Shown here: piece after piece, positions 7,814 to 18,555 of the stretch
Layout: each line of letters starts with the position of its first letter
Position numbering within the stretch: position 1 is the first letter of the stretch
Assembly (NCBI RefSeq): GCF_015354405.1
Contig: NZ_JADKYP010000008.1
Coordinates: forward strand, 124,001 to 188,000
DNA from: Nocardia sp. BSTN01
Lineage (GTDB): Bacteria; Actinomycetota; Actinomycetes; Mycobacteriales; Mycobacteriaceae
Direction of reading: 5' to 3'
Length of the DNA: 64,000 nt
Notes under the pieces: model-generated
What the model saw: only the letters and a program-made list of their open reading frames with translations
Databases searched by the model: none
What the model was told of the DNA's origin: nothing
Made by a program: the position numbers and the translations under genes

Positions 7814-9286
7814 CTACGGCACCGGCGTGACGTATTTGCCGAGCCACGTGGTGATGTAGTTCAGCACCTCGGGCGCGATCGTCGTTTCGATGGTCGGATA
7901 TTCCTTCGGGCTGCCGGTATCGGCGGGCTGCATCAGATGGTTGAGGCCGTCGAAGACGTGGACGTCGGCATTCGGGTTGCCCGCCAGGTTCGCCCGGGCG
8001 GCCGGGGCGTTCTGGGCGGCGGGAACCTGCACGTCCTTGGTTCCGTAGAAGGCCAGCACCGGAATGCGCAGCGCCTGCAGGGCCGGTGCCGGGTCGTAGT
8101 CGACCAAAGCCTGGAAGTACGGCGTCGTCAGGTGATCGAGCGCCGATTGTGACTGGCGCTGCTCCGGCGGTAGCGAGTCGTTGTGTTCGGTGGCGAAGCG
8201 GCGAACCTGCTCGTCGTCACCGGTGCGGATCAACGTGGTCAGCGTGGTGATGTAGCCGACCTGCTTGCGGATGGCGTCCGCGTCGGCGTGCTCGCTGCGC
8301 AGCAGCAGCTGGTTCTGTGCGAGCAGCACCTCCGAGCCCGGCACCGCGGGCCCGGCCATCATGATCACGAAGGCGAGCCGGCTGTCGGGGCGGGTGGCGG
8401 CCAGCGGTGCGAGATAGCCACCCTCGCTGTGGCCGAGCAGGCCGATGTGGTTGCCGTCGATATCGGGACGGCTGCGCAGATAGCCCAGCCCGGCCATGAT
8501 GTCGTCGGTGAGGTCGGTGTAACTGCAGGTATCGAGCTGTCCGCCGGTGCCGCCCACGCCTCGGTCGTCGGTGCGCAGGACGGCGTATCCGGCGCGGGTG
8601 AGCGTATCGGCGAGCAGCAGGAACGGTTTGTGCCCGGCGATCTCCTCGTTGCGATCCTGGGGTCCGCTGCCGGATACCAGGACGACCGCCGGATACGGTC
8701 CCGGCCCTCGCGGCCGGGTGAGCGTCCCGGCGATGGTGGTGCCGTCGCTGCTGCGGTAGCCGACGTCCTCGGAGAGATACGGCCACGGCGGACGCGGCTC
8801 CTGCGGGCGCAGCGGGGCCGGCACTTTCCCGCGATGCAGGGTCAGCGCCAGATCGTGACCGGACTGGGTGAAGGTGCCGGTGACGACATCGGCGCGACGG
8901 TCGTAGCGGCCGTTGAAGTGCGGATCGCCCGGCAGTCCGGGAATGGTGAAGGCGATCGCATCCGGCGCGATATCGACCTGTTCGAGGGGCAGATCGAAGA
9001 TGCCCTGCGCCGGAACCGTCACGCTCCCACCGTCTTCGGTGAAGGTCACCCCGACCGGCAGCTGCTGATTCGGCAGCGGCAGCACCCCGTTCCAGTCGCC
9101 GGTCACCGGTGCGGGGCGCGGCGTGGCGGTCACCTTGTCGGAACTCGAGCAGGCCGCCACCAGGGCCACGGCGAGGAGCGTGGCGACCACCGCGATCAGG
9201 TTCCGATGCCGCCGCGATGTCGGCGGTGTCCCCGCCCGGCCGCGGGATCCCGGTAAATCGGAGCTCTCAGACCGCAACGATCGCAT
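7814..9286 (-). CDS. Alpha/beta-hydrolase lipoprotein
   Basis: A 490-residue secreted lipoprotein. The N-terminus has a basic region, a hydrophobic stretch and the lipobox V-A-A-C with the lipidated Cys at residue 46. A beta-rich domain of about 120 residues precedes an alpha/beta-hydrolase domain with the nucleophile elbow G-H-S-E-G-G near residues 284-289 and an oxyanion region at V-L-V-S-G-S-G-P-Q-D. The catalytic His is probably in G-L-N-H-L near the C-terminus, where the family has F-x-G-x-N-H. This architecture (N-terminal DUF3887-like or beta domain plus hydrolase) is widespread among Gram-positives and usually called an acyl-CoA thioester hydrolase or peptidase-like esterase. The substrate is unknown. 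It is predicted to sit on the outer face of the plasma membrane. Confidence 0.85.
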   Translation of the reverse strand: MRSLRSESSDLPGSRGRAGTPPTSRRHRNLIAVVATLLAVALVAACSSSDKVTATPRPAPVTGDWNGVLPLPNQQLPVGVTFTEDGGSVTVPAQGIFDLPLEQVDIAPDAIAFTIPGLPGDPHFNGRYDRRADVVTGTFTQSGHDLALTLHRGKVPAPLRPQEPRPPWPYLSEDVGYRSSDGTTIAGTLTRPRGPGPYPAVVLVSGSGPQDRNEEIAGHKPFLLLADTLTRAGYAVLRTDDRGVGGTGGQLDTCSYTDLTDDIMAGLGYLRSRPDIDGNHIGLLGHSEGGYLAPLAATRPDSRLAFVIMMAGPAVPGSEVLLAQNQLLLRSEHADADAIRKQVGYITTLTTLIRTGDDEQVRRFATEHNDSLPPEQRQSQSALDHLTTPYFQALVDYDPAPALQALRIPVLAFYGTKDVQVPAAQNAPAARANLAGNPNADVHVFDGLNHLMQPADTGSPKEYPTIETTIAPEVLNYITTWLGKYVTPVP

Positions 9287-9463
9287 GTCTCAACCATGAC
9301 ACACCGTCGCATACGCAGGGCTGTTTCGGCAGGTCACGACACGGGTTGTCGAAGCGGCCCGGGAGGTCACAGGCAGGGGCAGCGCCGCGTGCGGTCCGCG
9401 TCGAACCGGTCTCGGGGGTGTCACCGTGCGGACAACGTCGTTGCCCGCACAACGGTACGCCCG

Positions 9464-9469
9464 TACCGT
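9464..9469 (+). promoter_or_regulatory. -10 element of the serine hydrolase gene (leaderless)
   Basis: TACCGT lies seven bases before GTG 9477 and favours that start over the in-frame GTG at 9426, which lies upstream of the promoter. Confidence 0.5.
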
Positions 9470-9476
9470 AGGCTTT

Positions 9477-10727
9477 GTGAGCAACGACGCTTTACCCGCA
9501 GGTTCTGCGGCTCTGCCCGCAGGTGTGCGTGGCTCGGCCGCGGTCGAGTTCGAACCCTTGGTGCGTAATTTCGCACGGATCGTCGGGGGCCGTGCCGGAG
9601 CCGGAGGCGGTCTGACCGTGCTTCGGCACGGTGAGCCGGTGGTCGATGTCTGGACCGGCTACTCCGATCTCAGCACGCCCTGGACCCGCGAGACGGGCAG
9701 TGTCGCGTTCTCCGCGACCAAGGGCATCTCTTCCACCGTCATCCATCGCCTGGCCGACCGCGGCCTGATCGACTACTCCGCTCCGGTGGCCGAATACTGG
9801 CCGGAATTCGGTGCGGCGGGCAAAGCGCGAATCACGGTGGCGCAGTTGCTCACTCACCGCGCCGGACTGTCCTCGCTACCGCCCGTCGCCGGTGGACTCG
9901 ACGAGGTGCTCGACCACGAACTCATGGAACACCGCCTGGCGGCCGCCGCGCCCGACCGGTTGCTGGGGGTGCCCGCCTACCACGCCCTCACCTACGGCTG
10001 GCTGCTGGCGGGCCTGGCCCGGGCGGTCACCGGCACGAGTATGCGCGAGCTGTTCCGCACCGAGGTCTCCGAGCCGCTGGGCATCGACGGCCTGCATCTC
10101 GGGCGTCCGGCGCCCGACTCGGGCACCACCGTCGCCGCGCTCGCCGGATCCCGGCTGGCCGTGGCCGGAACCGCGCTGGGTGCCCTGCTCCTCGGGCAGG
10201 CCGGACGTTTCCCGGGGCCGACCGGCGCCGCGACTCGCGCGCTGTTCCTGCCGGGCTTGCACGCTCTGTTCGACGGTGACGAACCGTCCATCCTCGCGAC
10301 CGAGATGCCCGCCGGCAACGGCGTGTTCACCGCGAACGCACTGGCGCAGGTCTACGGTGTGCTCGCCGACGGCGGCATGATCGCCGGTCGCCGGTATCTG
10401 TCGGCGCAGACCATGCGCCAGATCCGGCGCGTGCAGACCCACCGGCTCGATCACGCCCTGTTCTACTTGCCGATGATGTGGCATCTGGGCTATCACACCT
10501 TCCCGATCCCGGGGGCGTCCTCCGGGTTCGGCCATATCGGGCTGGCCGGGTCGTTCGGCTGGGCGGAACCGCGCCTGGGTCTGTCGGTCGGCTTCGTGCA
10601 CAACCGGTTCACGCCCCAGTCGTTCGTCTGGGATCAGCTGGCCGCGGCCTGGGTGCTGCCGCTGGTGATGCGCGGCGCCCGGGCCACGCGTGACGGCCGC
10701 CGCACGTCGCAGCGCCGCGCCGCGTGA
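9477..10727 (+). CDS. Serine hydrolase, beta-lactamase/EstB (CubicO) family
   Basis: A 416-residue member of the class-C-beta-lactamase-like esterase family. The nucleophile motif S-A-T-K is at residues 79-82 (S-x-x-K). The second motif is Y-H-A-L-T-Y-G, where the Tyr of Y-x-x is the general base in EstB-type enzymes. A C-terminal G-F-G-H-I-G-L-A-G replaces the KTG triad strand, as in LipE/LipL-type proteins of mycobacteria. No signal peptide is seen, so it is probably cytoplasmic, acting as an esterase on unknown esters rather than as a beta-lactamase. It converges with ilvA across a strong terminator. The start was chosen from the leaderless promoter spacing. Confidence 0.86.
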   Translation: MSNDALPAGSAALPAGVRGSAAVEFEPLVRNFARIVGGRAGAGGGLTVLRHGEPVVDVWTGYSDLSTPWTRETGSVAFSATKGISSTVIHRLADRGLIDYSAPVAEYWPEFGAAGKARITVAQLLTHRAGLSSLPPVAGGLDEVLDHELMEHRLAAAAPDRLLGVPAYHALTYGWLLAGLARAVTGTSMRELFRTEVSEPLGIDGLHLGRPAPDSGTTVAALAGSRLAVAGTALGALLLGQAGRFPGPTGAATRALFLPGLHALFDGDEPSILATEMPAGNGVFTANALAQVYGVLADGGMIAGRRYLSAQTMRQIRRVQTHRLDHALFYLPMMWHLGYHTFPIPGASSGFGHIGLAGSFGWAEPRLGLSVGFVHNRFTPQSFVWDQLAAAWVLPLVMRGARATRDGRRTSQRRAA

Positions 10728-10732
10728 ACGTC

Positions 10733-10776
10733 GAACTGCCCTGTGCCGCAGGAGATTCCGCGGCAGAGGGCAGTTC
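10733..10776. terminator. Bidirectional terminator between serine hydrolase and ilvA
   Basis: Arms 10733-10749 and 10760-10776 (17 bases each, one mismatch) flank a ten-base loop, immediately after the plus-strand stop and just before the ilvA stop. There is no T tract on either side, as is common in GC-rich actinobacteria. Confidence 0.75.
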
Positions 10777-10787
10777 GCCGGGGGAGA

Positions 10788-12143
<1,356 letters not shown>

Positions 12144-12149
12144 CCGAAC

Positions 12150-12155
12150 ATGCTA
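12150..12155 (-). promoter_or_regulatory. -10 element of ilvA (leaderless)
   Basis: On the minus strand TAGCAT is followed by six bases (GTTCGG) and the GTG start of ilvA. Confidence 0.5.
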
Positions 12156-12269
12156 TCGGGCGCGGTAGGTGCGGCGCGCGGCAGTTTCCCCAGCGGTCCG
12201 GTACGCCCGGAAACCGGCGACGCCCGGACCGAGGGCCGGGCGTCGCAACGGTGATCGCGCACCGCTGAA

Positions 12270-12722
12270 TCAGGACTTCGGGGTCAGGACGAAAACCGGG
12301 ATCTCGCGGGTGGTCTTCTTCTGATAGTCGGCGTAGTCCGGGTAGGCCGCGACCGCGCGCTCCCACCACACGGCCTTCTCCTCGCCGGTCACCTCGTGCG
12401 CGATGTAGTCCTTGACCACATCGCCGTCGCGCAGTTCGACGGTCGGATTGGCCTTGAGGTTGTAGTACCAGACGGGATGCTTCGGGGCGCCGCCGAGGGA
12501 GGCCACCGCCGCGTACTCGCCGTTGTGCTCGACGCGCATCAGCGGAGTCTTGCGCAGTTTGCCGGTCTTGGCGCCGACACTGGTGACCAGGATGATCGGA
12601 ATTCCGCGGTCGAGCAGGGTGTTGGCTTGTGTCCCGTTGGAGGCTTCGTACGTCTCGGCCTGCTCGCGGGACCAGTCGGACGGGCTGGGTGCGTATTCTC
12701 CGGTGAGTGGCATGCCCGGCAT
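12270..12722 (-). CDS. Deazaflavin (F420)-dependent nitroreductase family protein
   Basis: About 150 residues, the length of the Ddn/FDOR-A family of split-barrel F420H2-dependent reductases. Diagnostic segments are [20 protein letters not shown] for cofactor phosphate contact and [17 protein letters not shown] near the middle. Family knowledge: Ddn of M. tuberculosis activates nitroimidazoles and reduces menaquinone-like quinones with F420H2. The native substrate here is unknown. It corresponds in position to Rv1558 next to ilvA. ATG 12722 has a GGAG ten bases upstream; ATG 12713, three codons in, is the alternative. The reading frame stays open far upstream, but that part is not conserved and overlaps the divergent gene. 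Confidence 0.88.
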   Translation of the reverse strand: MPGMPLTGEYAPSPSDWSREQAETYEASNGTQANTLLDRGIPIILVTSVGAKTGKLRKTPLMRVEHNGEYAAVASLGGAPKHPVWYYNLKANPTVELRDGDVVKDYIAHEVTGEEKAVWWERAVAAYPDYADYQKKTTREIPVFVLTPKS

Positions 12723-12780
12723 AACAATCGAGCTCCGCGGATGTGTTCCCGGCGTCGTTCGTGACCGGATCGCCGCAAAT

Positions 12781-12796
12781 GTTCGGTGGACCGAAC
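12781..12796. promoter_or_regulatory. 16-bp palindrome between divergent genes (candidate operator)
   Basis: GTTCGGT and ACCGAAC form perfect 7-base arms around GG. The site overlaps the expected -35 position of the gene at 12822 and lies 59 bases upstream of the Ddn-like start. Size and symmetry suit a TetR- or MarR-type dimer, but no such regulator is next door. Confidence 0.45.
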
Positions 12797-12809
12797 TTCG
12801 GGATACGTG

Positions 12810-12815
12810 TAACCT
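12810..12815 (+). promoter_or_regulatory. -10 element of small membrane protein gene (leaderless)
   Basis: TAACCT ends six bases before ATG 12822. Confidence 0.45.
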
Positions 12816-12821
12816 GACGAC

Positions 12822-13058
12822 ATGACAGCGGTCAGCGCCATCGTTCGCCCGGTCCGCCGTGCCACGCATACGGTGCGGCTCGCCGGCGTGTCGTGGCCGG
12901 TGTACAAACTCGAGGCCGTCGCGCTGGGTCTGCTGCTCGCGCTGATGCTGGGCCTGATCACCGGGTCGGCGCAGCTCGCCGTACTGGTCGGCGCGGGGGT
13001 CGCGGCACTGCGCTGGGTCGTGGGAGTCGCGACGGATCGCCCGCATCACACCGACTGA
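12822..13058 (+). CDS. Small hypothetical membrane protein
   Basis: A 78-residue protein with a short basic N-terminus, a conserved-looking V-S-W-P-V-Y-K-L-E segment and two hydrophobic helices (about residues 30-47 and 50-68) separated by a tight turn, ending in a charged tail. The function is not recognised. It looks real because a -10 box is correctly spaced for a leaderless ATG, the hydrophobicity pattern is coherent, and a palindrome marks its control region. It is divergent from the F420-dependent enzyme, so the two may share regulation. Confidence 0.6.
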   Translation: MTAVSAIVRPVRRATHTVRLAGVSWPVYKLEAVALGLLLALMLGLITGSAQLAVLVGAGVAALRWVVGVATDRPHHTD

Positions 13059-13191
13059 CCCGCTCTCTGTAGCGGTCCACGGGCTGACAGGGCCCCAGCC
13101 TTACGTCGAGCATGCTCCCGTCGGCGATGCGCTGATCTCGGTAGCGGACGGCGGCGCGACGCGCGGTCGGAATGCGGCGCCGCGCACGTCC

Positions 13192-16100
13192 TCAGCTCGC
13201 GAGGCAGCCCGGGCCGAGCAGCGCCTTCAGATCACCCATCAGCGCCGAGGACGGCGACACCCGGAGGTTGTCGGCGACCTTGAGCAGGGTGGTCTTCTCA
13301 CGCGATCCGATATGGCGGATGTGCACATCGGCGGTGCCGGGGTGGCTGGACAGAACGCGCTTGAGCGCGCTCACCTTGTCGGGCGTGCACAGCCGGGTCG
13401 GGATCGTCACCGCCAGCGGTTTCTCCATGCCGATCGACGACAGATCCGGCACCACCAGATCGTTGGCGATCAGCGAGATCCGGTCGTCACGCACCGAGAC
13501 ACGCGCCTTCACCAGCACGACGGCGTCCTCGGCGATGTCCATCCCGTACACCGAATAGGCCTGCGGGAAGAACAGCACCTCGATACCACCGGTGAGGTCC
13601 TCCAATTGCGCTGAGGCCCAGGGCATTCCGTTCTTGTTGACGCGCCTGGTCACCGAGGCGAGGATGCCGCCGATGGTGACCTGCGCGCCGTCCTTGACGT
13701 CGCCCTGCAGAATCGCCGGGATCGGCGTATCCGCCTGTGCGGCGAGCACATGCTCCACCCCGTTGAGCGGATGGCCGGACACGTAGAGTCCCAGCATCTC
13801 GCGTTCCAGGGCCAGCTTGTGCTTGGCCTCCCACTCCTCGTCGGGCACCTTGACATCGAAGACCGACGAGATCGAATCGTCACCGTCGTCGAGGCCGCCG
13901 AACAGGTCGAACTGCCCGATCGCCTCGGCCTTCTTGGTGGCCATCACCGCGTCGATGGCGTCGGAATGCACCAGCAGCAAGCCTTTGCGCGGATGGCCGA
14001 GCGAGTCGAAAGCGCCTGCCTTGATGAGGGATTCGGTGACCTTCTTGGTGCAGGCGATGGTGTCGATCTTGTTCAGGTAGTCCGAGAAGTCGGTGAACTT
14101 CGACTTCTCGGTGCGGGCGGCGATGATCGAGGCCACCACGTTGGTGCCGACGTTGCGCACCGCGCCGAGGCCGAAACGGATATCGGTGCCGACCGGCGCG
14201 AAGTTCTGTTCGGACTCGTTGACGTCGGGCGGCAGCACCGTGATGCCGAGGCGGCGGCAGTCCGAGAGGTAGACCGCGGCCTTGTCCTTGTCGTCGCCGA
14301 CGCTGGTGAGCAGGGCGGCCATGTATTCGGCCGGATAGTTGGCCTTGAAGTAGGCGGTCCAGTAGGAGACCAGGCCGTACGCGGCGGCATGCGATTTGTT
14401 GAACGCGTAACCGGCGAACGGGAGGATGGTGTCCCACAGCGCCTTGATCGCGGCCTTGGAGAAACCGTTCTCCAGCATGCCCTTCTCGAAGCCCTCGAAC
14501 TCCGCCGCCAGGACCTCGGCCTTCTTCTTGCCCATCGCGCGGCGCAGGATGTCGGCTCGTCCGAGCGAGTAGCCGGCCACCTTCTGCGCGACGTGCATGA
14601 TCTGCTCTTGGTAGACGATCAGACCGTAGGTCTCGCCGAGGATGTCCTTGAGCGGTTCCTCCAGCTCCGGATGGATCGGTTTGACCTCTTGACGCCCGTT
14701 CTTGCGGTCGGCGTAGTCGTTGTGCGCGTTCATGCCCATCGGGCCGGGGCGATACAGCGCGCCGACGGCCACGATGTCCTCGAAGGCGGTGGGCTGCATG
14801 CGTCGCAGCAGATCGCGCATGGGCCCACCGTCGAGCTGGAACACACCGAGTGTGTCACCGCGGGCGAGCAATTCGAATGTTTTCGGATCGTCCAGTGGCA
14901 GCGCGTCCAGGTCGACGTCGACACCGCGGTTGGCCTTGGCGTTGTCGATCGCGTCGCCGAGCACGGTGAGGTTGCGCAGGCCGAGGAAGTCCATCTTCAG
15001 CAGGCCGATGGCCTCACACGACGGATAGTCCCAGCCGGTGATGATGGCGCCGTCCTGGGCTCGCTTCCAGACCGGGATCGCGTCGGTCAGCGGCTCGGAG
15101 GACATGATCACCGCGCAGGCGTGCACGCCGGCGTTGCGGATCAGGCCTTCCAGTCCCTTCGCCGTGTCGTAGATCTTGGCGATATCGGGATTGGATTCGA
15201 TGAGGGTGCGGACCTCGGCGGCCTCCTTGTACCGCTCGTGCTCGGGGTCGGTGATACCCGACACCGAGATGTCCTTGGCCATGATCGGCGGCGGCAGCGC
15301 CTTGGTGATCTGGTCGGCGATCGCGAAGCCCGGCTGGCCGAACAGCACGCGGGCCGAATCCTTCAGCGCCGCCTTCGTTTTGATGGTGCCGAAGGTGATG
15401 ACCTGGGCGACCCGGTCGGTGCCCCACTTCTCGGTGGCGTAGCGGACCATCTCACCGCGGCGGCGATCGTCGAAGTCGATATCGATATCGGGCATCGACA
15501 CGCGCTCGGGGTTGAGGAATCGCTCGAACAGCAGACCGTGCGGCAGCGGGTCGATGTTGGTGATCTTCAGCGCGTAGGCGACCAGCGAACCGGCGGCCGA
15601 ACCACGACCGGGCCCGACCCGGATCCCGACCTCGCGGGCGTGGTTGATCAGGTCGCCGACGACGAGGAAGTAGGCCGGGAAGCCCATCTCGAGGATGACG
15701 TTGATCTCGTATTCGGCCTGGTCGAGGTACTTCTGCGGGACACCGTCGGGGAAGCGGTGCTCGAGGCCGCGCGCGACCTCCTTGCGCAGCCACGACGCCT
15801 CGGTCTCACCCTCGGGAACCGGGAATTTCGGCATCCGGTCGCGGTGGGTCCACACATCCTCGTAGGACTGCACCCGCTCGCCGATCAGCACGGTGTTGTC
15901 GCAGGCGCCGGGGACCTCGCCGTCCCAGATCTCGCGCATCTCCGCGGCCGACTTCAGGTAGTAGCCGCTGCCGTCGAATTTGAAGCGGGTCGGGTCCGAG
16001 AGCGTCTTACCGGTCTGAATGCACAGCAGCGCTTCGTGATTCGTGGAGTCGGTTTCGTGCACGTAATGGCAGTCGTTGGTGGCCAGCGGTGGGATGCCCA

Positions 16101-16737
16101 GCTTCTTGCCGACCTCGATCAGGCCCTCGCGCACCCGGCGCTCGATGGACAACCCGTGGTCCATGAGCTCGAGGAAGAAGTTGTCCTTGCCGAAGATCTC
16201 CTGCCACTTGGCCGCGGCCTCCAGGGCCTCGCGGTCGTGGCCCAGTCGCAGCCGGGTCTGCACCTCGCCGGACGGGCAGCCGGTGGTCGCGATGATCCCC
16301 TCGGCGTGCTGGGCGATGATCTCGGCGTCCATCCGCGCCCACTTGCCGAGCTGACCCTCGATGGAGGCCAGACTCGACAGCTTGAACAGATTCCGCAGAC
16401 CGGTCGCGTTCTCGGCGACCATCGTCATATGCGTGTAGGCGCCGGAACCGGAGACGTCGTCGCTCTTCTGGCTCGGGTCACCCCACTGCACGCGCTTGGT
16501 GTTGAACCGCGACTCGGGCGCGATGTACGCCTCGATGCCGATGATCGGCTTGATGCCCTGCTTCTTGGCCGAGTTGTAGAACTCCGAGGCGCCGTACATG
16601 TTGCCGTGGTCGGTCATCCCGACCGCGGTCATCCCGAGCCGCTCCGCCTCCTTGAACAGGGGCGTGATCTTGGCGGCGCCATCGAGCATCGAGTACTCGG
16701 TGTGATTGTGCAGATGTACGAATCCCGAGTCGGCCAC
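13192..16737 (-). CDS. dnaE: DNA polymerase III alpha subunit
   Basis: The 1,181-residue replicative polymerase (DnaE1 type) extends DNA in the replisome. The N-terminal PHP domain opens with [11 protein letters not shown] and keeps its metal-binding histidines, consistent with the actinobacterial rule that DnaE1 proofreads through PHP. The palm-domain acidic residues are in [10 protein letters not shown] helix-hairpin-helix region and a C-terminal OB fold ([10 protein letters not shown]) follow. Length matches M. tuberculosis DnaE1 (about 1,184). GTG 16737 is chosen because the PHP domain begins right there and TAGGAT sits seven bases upstream. The upstream open frame to 16965 has no conservation. 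Confidence 0.96.
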   Translation of the reverse strand: MADSGFVHLHNHTEYSMLDGAAKITPLFKEAERLGMTAVGMTDHGNMYGASEFYNSAKKQGIKPIIGIEAYIAPESRFNTKRVQWGDPSQKSDDVSGSGAYTHMTMVAENATGLRNLFKLSSLASIEGQLGKWARMDAEIIAQHAEGIIATTGCPSGEVQTRLRLGHDREALEAAAKWQEIFGKDNFFLELMDHGLSIERRVREGLIEVGKKLGIPPLATNDCHYVHETDSTNHEALLCIQTGKTLSDPTRFKFDGSGYYLKSAAEMREIWDGEVPGACDNTVLIGERVQSYEDVWTHRDRMPKFPVPEGETEASWLRKEVARGLEHRFPDGVPQKYLDQAEYEINVILEMGFPAYFLVVGDLINHAREVGIRVGPGRGSAAGSLVAYALKITNIDPLPHGLLFERFLNPERVSMPDIDIDFDDRRRGEMVRYATEKWGTDRVAQVITFGTIKTKAALKDSARVLFGQPGFAIADQITKALPPPIMAKDISVSGITDPEHERYKEAAEVRTLIESNPDIAKIYDTAKGLEGLIRNAGVHACAVIMSSEPLTDAIPVWKRAQDGAIITGWDYPSCEAIGLLKMDFLGLRNLTVLGDAIDNAKANRGVDVDLDALPLDDPKTFELLARGDTLGVFQLDGGPMRDLLRRMQPTAFEDIVAVGALYRPGPMGMNAHNDYADRKNGRQEVKPIHPELEEPLKDILGETYGLIVYQEQIMHVAQKVAGYSLGRADILRRAMGKKKAEVLAAEFEGFEKGMLENGFSKAAIKALWDTILPFAGYAFNKSHAAAYGLVSYWTAYFKANYPAEYMAALLTSVGDDKDKAAVYLSDCRRLGITVLPPDVNESEQNFAPVGTDIRFGLGAVRNVGTNVVASIIAARTEKSKFTDFSDYLNKIDTIACTKKVTESLIKAGAFDSLGHPRKGLLLVHSDAIDAVMATKKAEAIGQFDLFGGLDDGDDSISSVFDVKVPDEEWEAKHKLALEREMLGLYVSGHPLNGVEHVLAAQADTPIPAILQGDVKDGAQVTIGGILASVTRRVNKNGMPWASAQLEDLTGGIEVLFFPQAYSVYGMDIAEDAVVLVKARVSVRDDRISLIANDLVVPDLSSIGMEKPLAVTIPTRLCTPDKVSALKRVLSSHPGTADVHIRHIGSREKTTLLKVADNLRVSPSSALMGDLKALLGPGCLAS

Positions 16738-16744
16738 GCGAGGA

Positions 16745-16750
16745 ATCCTA
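16745..16750 (-). promoter_or_regulatory. -10 element of dnaE (leaderless)
   Basis: On the minus strand TAGGAT is followed by seven bases and the GTG start. Confidence 0.5.
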
Positions 16751-17209
16751 GTCGACCGCACCGACACCCGGCGCCAGGGAACTACAGGCGTGCAATTCGC
16801 GGCACGGTGTGTCGGGCGAGTCCGCCGGAATCGCCGCGAACCGCCCGCATCACCGTGGCGAATCTCACCGCCGCGGGCGATAGCCGGCCGGGATCCGAGT
16901 GGCGCCGGTAACGCCGCGCGGGCCCGGCAGCGATAACCCGGCTGCGAGAGACGAACGGTCCACAAGGGCAGATCGGTGCGTCACGGCGGTCGGCGGTCAT
17001 CGGGCCGCTCCCCGTCTCGCCGATGACGGTCGACCGAGACGAGGGCGGTCGGCCGTCATCATCCCCGTCATCGTCGCCGTTCTCCTCGTCGTCGAACGCC
17101 GCCGCGGGTAGTTGCCGGCGGATGGCGAGCGGGCGGTCTCCCACTACTCGTATCCCTGACATCCGATGCGCACGAGCATTAACGTAATCACTCGCGCTGC
17201 GCGATGATT

Positions 17210-17227
17210 CGAGTAGTTCGCTACTCG
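17210..17227 (+). promoter_or_regulatory. UUCG-loop hairpin / palindrome upstream of DUF2235 gene
   Basis: CGAGTAG (17210-17216), TTCG and CTACTCG (17221-17227) would fold into a very stable 7-bp stem with a UUCG tetraloop if transcribed, or act as a DNA operator. It lies 35 bases before the start codon. Confidence 0.45.
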
Positions 17228-17262
17228 CGAGCGACACGGTACGGGGCGGGAGGATGACCGGT

Positions 17263-18555
17263 ATGAAGCGTTTGGTTGTGTGCTGTGACGGCACGTGGGG
17301 ATCGGAGAGCAATCCGACGGTCTCCAATGTTGTGAAGATCGCCGAGTCGGTGCGGTCGAGTGCCGTCACCGACGCGGGCGACCATGTGGGACAACGGGTT
17401 TTCTATGTCGACGGCCCCGGCTCCCGCGGCTATCTGGCCGATAAACTGCTCGGCGGCGCGTTCGGGCTCGGACTCGACGCCAATCTGTCCACGATGTACT
17501 GGCAGCTCGCCCTGAACTGGGAGCCGGGGGACGAGATCTACGTCTTCGGCTTCAGTCGCGGGGCCTATACCGCCCGCAGTCTGGTCGGGATGGTCAACCG
17601 GCTCGGGCTGCTCACCGCCGACGCGATGATCGAGCGGACCTATCCGGAGGCGCTGGCGATCTACCGCCAGCGCAAAGTGGATCCCGACGGCCCGGATCGG
17701 CCGGAGTGGATCGAGTTCCGCGAGCGGCACTGCGTCTACCCGGTGCCGATCACCTTCGTCGGCGTCTTCGACACCGTCGGCGCGCTCGGGGTGCCGTTGC
17801 TGACCTCGTGGCGCTACCGCTTCCACGATGTGCGCCTGTCGCACAACGTGCGGTACGCGCGGCAAGCGCTGGCGATCGACGAACGGCGCCGGATGTACGC
17901 ACCCTGCCTGTGGGAGGTCACCGACGACCCCGAGGGCGGCCCGTTCGGCGCCGACCGGGTGCAGCAGGTGTGGTTCGAGGGAGTGCACACCGATATCGGC
18001 GGCGGCTACGCCGACAGCCGGCTCTCCGACATCACGCTGCGCTGGATGGTCGACCAGGCGCGCAGGGCGGGACTGAGTTTCGACGACGAGCGCATCGAAC
18101 AACTCCTGAGCCGCGGTACCTCCGCGCCGCCGGGCGCCGCGCCGGATTCGACTGTCACCGTGCCGGATTCGACTGTCGCGGCGTCGAATTCGACGGTGGC
18201 GACGCCGGCTTCGCCTCCGCGGGCGCATAATTCGCTGACCCTTTTCTACCGCGTCCTCAATCGCGTCGGCTGGGCGTTGCATCCGCGCAACCCCCGCTTC
18301 TACGCCGATTCCTGGCGCCGTCTGTCCGCTCCCGGTGATCGACGCGTCTACCTCGCCGACTGTGCCGCGCCGTGCGCCACCTACCACCCGCCGAACGTCG
18401 TCCGCTGGGCCGAGGAACTCGCCGGACCGCTGCCCACCCTGCCGGTCGGCGAGCACGACGAGGACGCCGGCCGGCACCACCCGGTAGCCGAACAGCAGGT
18501 GCCGGGCGGAGAGCATCCGGCGGGCAGTGGCTCGGTAGCCGGCACCGCCGCTTGA
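17263..18555 (+). CDS. DUF2235 alpha/beta-hydrolase domain protein
   Basis: A 430-residue protein of the DUF2235 family. The domain begins at once with L-V-V-C-C-D-G-T-W and has the nucleophile elbow G-F-S-R-G-A at residues 96-101, the family's G-x-S-x-G serine. G-V-F-D-T-V-G-A-L-G and W-F-E-G-V-H-T-D-I-G-G-G-Y carry the probable acid and His. The same fold is used by Tle1-type phospholipase effectors of type VI systems, but stand-alone copies like this are common in actinobacteria and uncharacterised. There is no signal peptide. A degenerate linker at about residues 293-322 is repetitive. ATG 17263 is preferred over ATG 17254, because GGGAGG abuts the latter but is nine bases from the former. 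Confidence 0.82.
   Translation: MKRLVVCCDGTWGSESNPTVSNVVKIAESVRSSAVTDAGDHVGQRVFYVDGPGSRGYLADKLLGGAFGLGLDANLSTMYWQLALNWEPGDEIYVFGFSRGAYTARSLVGMVNRLGLLTADAMIERTYPEALAIYRQRKVDPDGPDRPEWIEFRERHCVYPVPITFVGVFDTVGALGVPLLTSWRYRFHDVRLSHNVRYARQALAIDERRRMYAPCLWEVTDDPEGGPFGADRVQQVWFEGVHTDIGGGYADSRLSDITLRWMVDQARRAGLSFDDERIEQLLSRGTSAPPGAAPDSTVTVPDSTVAASNSTVATPASPPRAHNSLTLFYRVLNRVGWALHPRNPRFYADSWRRLSAPGDRRVYLADCAAPCATYHPPNVVRWAEELAGPLPTLPVGEHDEDAGRHHPVAEQQVPGGEHPAGSGSVAGTAA
18145..18225 (+). repeat. Degenerate 24-base tandem repeat in linker
   Basis: Three to four copies of a unit encoding D/N-S-T-V-x-x-P/S lie in the Ala/Pro/Ser/Thr-rich linker of the DUF2235 protein. The unit's gattcgac core recurs at roughly 24-base steps. 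The linker probably separates the hydrolase core from its last segment. Confidence 0.5.

Larger units (their letters stand above)
16738..17262. other. Intergenic region between divergent dnaE and DUF2235 gene
   Basis: About 525 bases without a convincing gene. It contains the dnaE promoter at its left end, a GC-rich central part with no supported reading frame, and a less GC-rich right end (17150-17230) with the 9-mer TTAACGTAA and the hairpin at 17210. No tRNA or recognised RNA element was seen. Confidence 0.6.

Noticed and set aside
13750-16911. Long plus-strand frame opposite dnaE
   Set aside because: Antisense shadow of dnaE with repetitive Asp/Val/Leu/Gly composition and no domain.
17263-18555. 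Type VI secretion effector (Tle1)
   Set aside because: Only the shared DUF2235 fold supports it; no type VI genes or immunity gene nearby.
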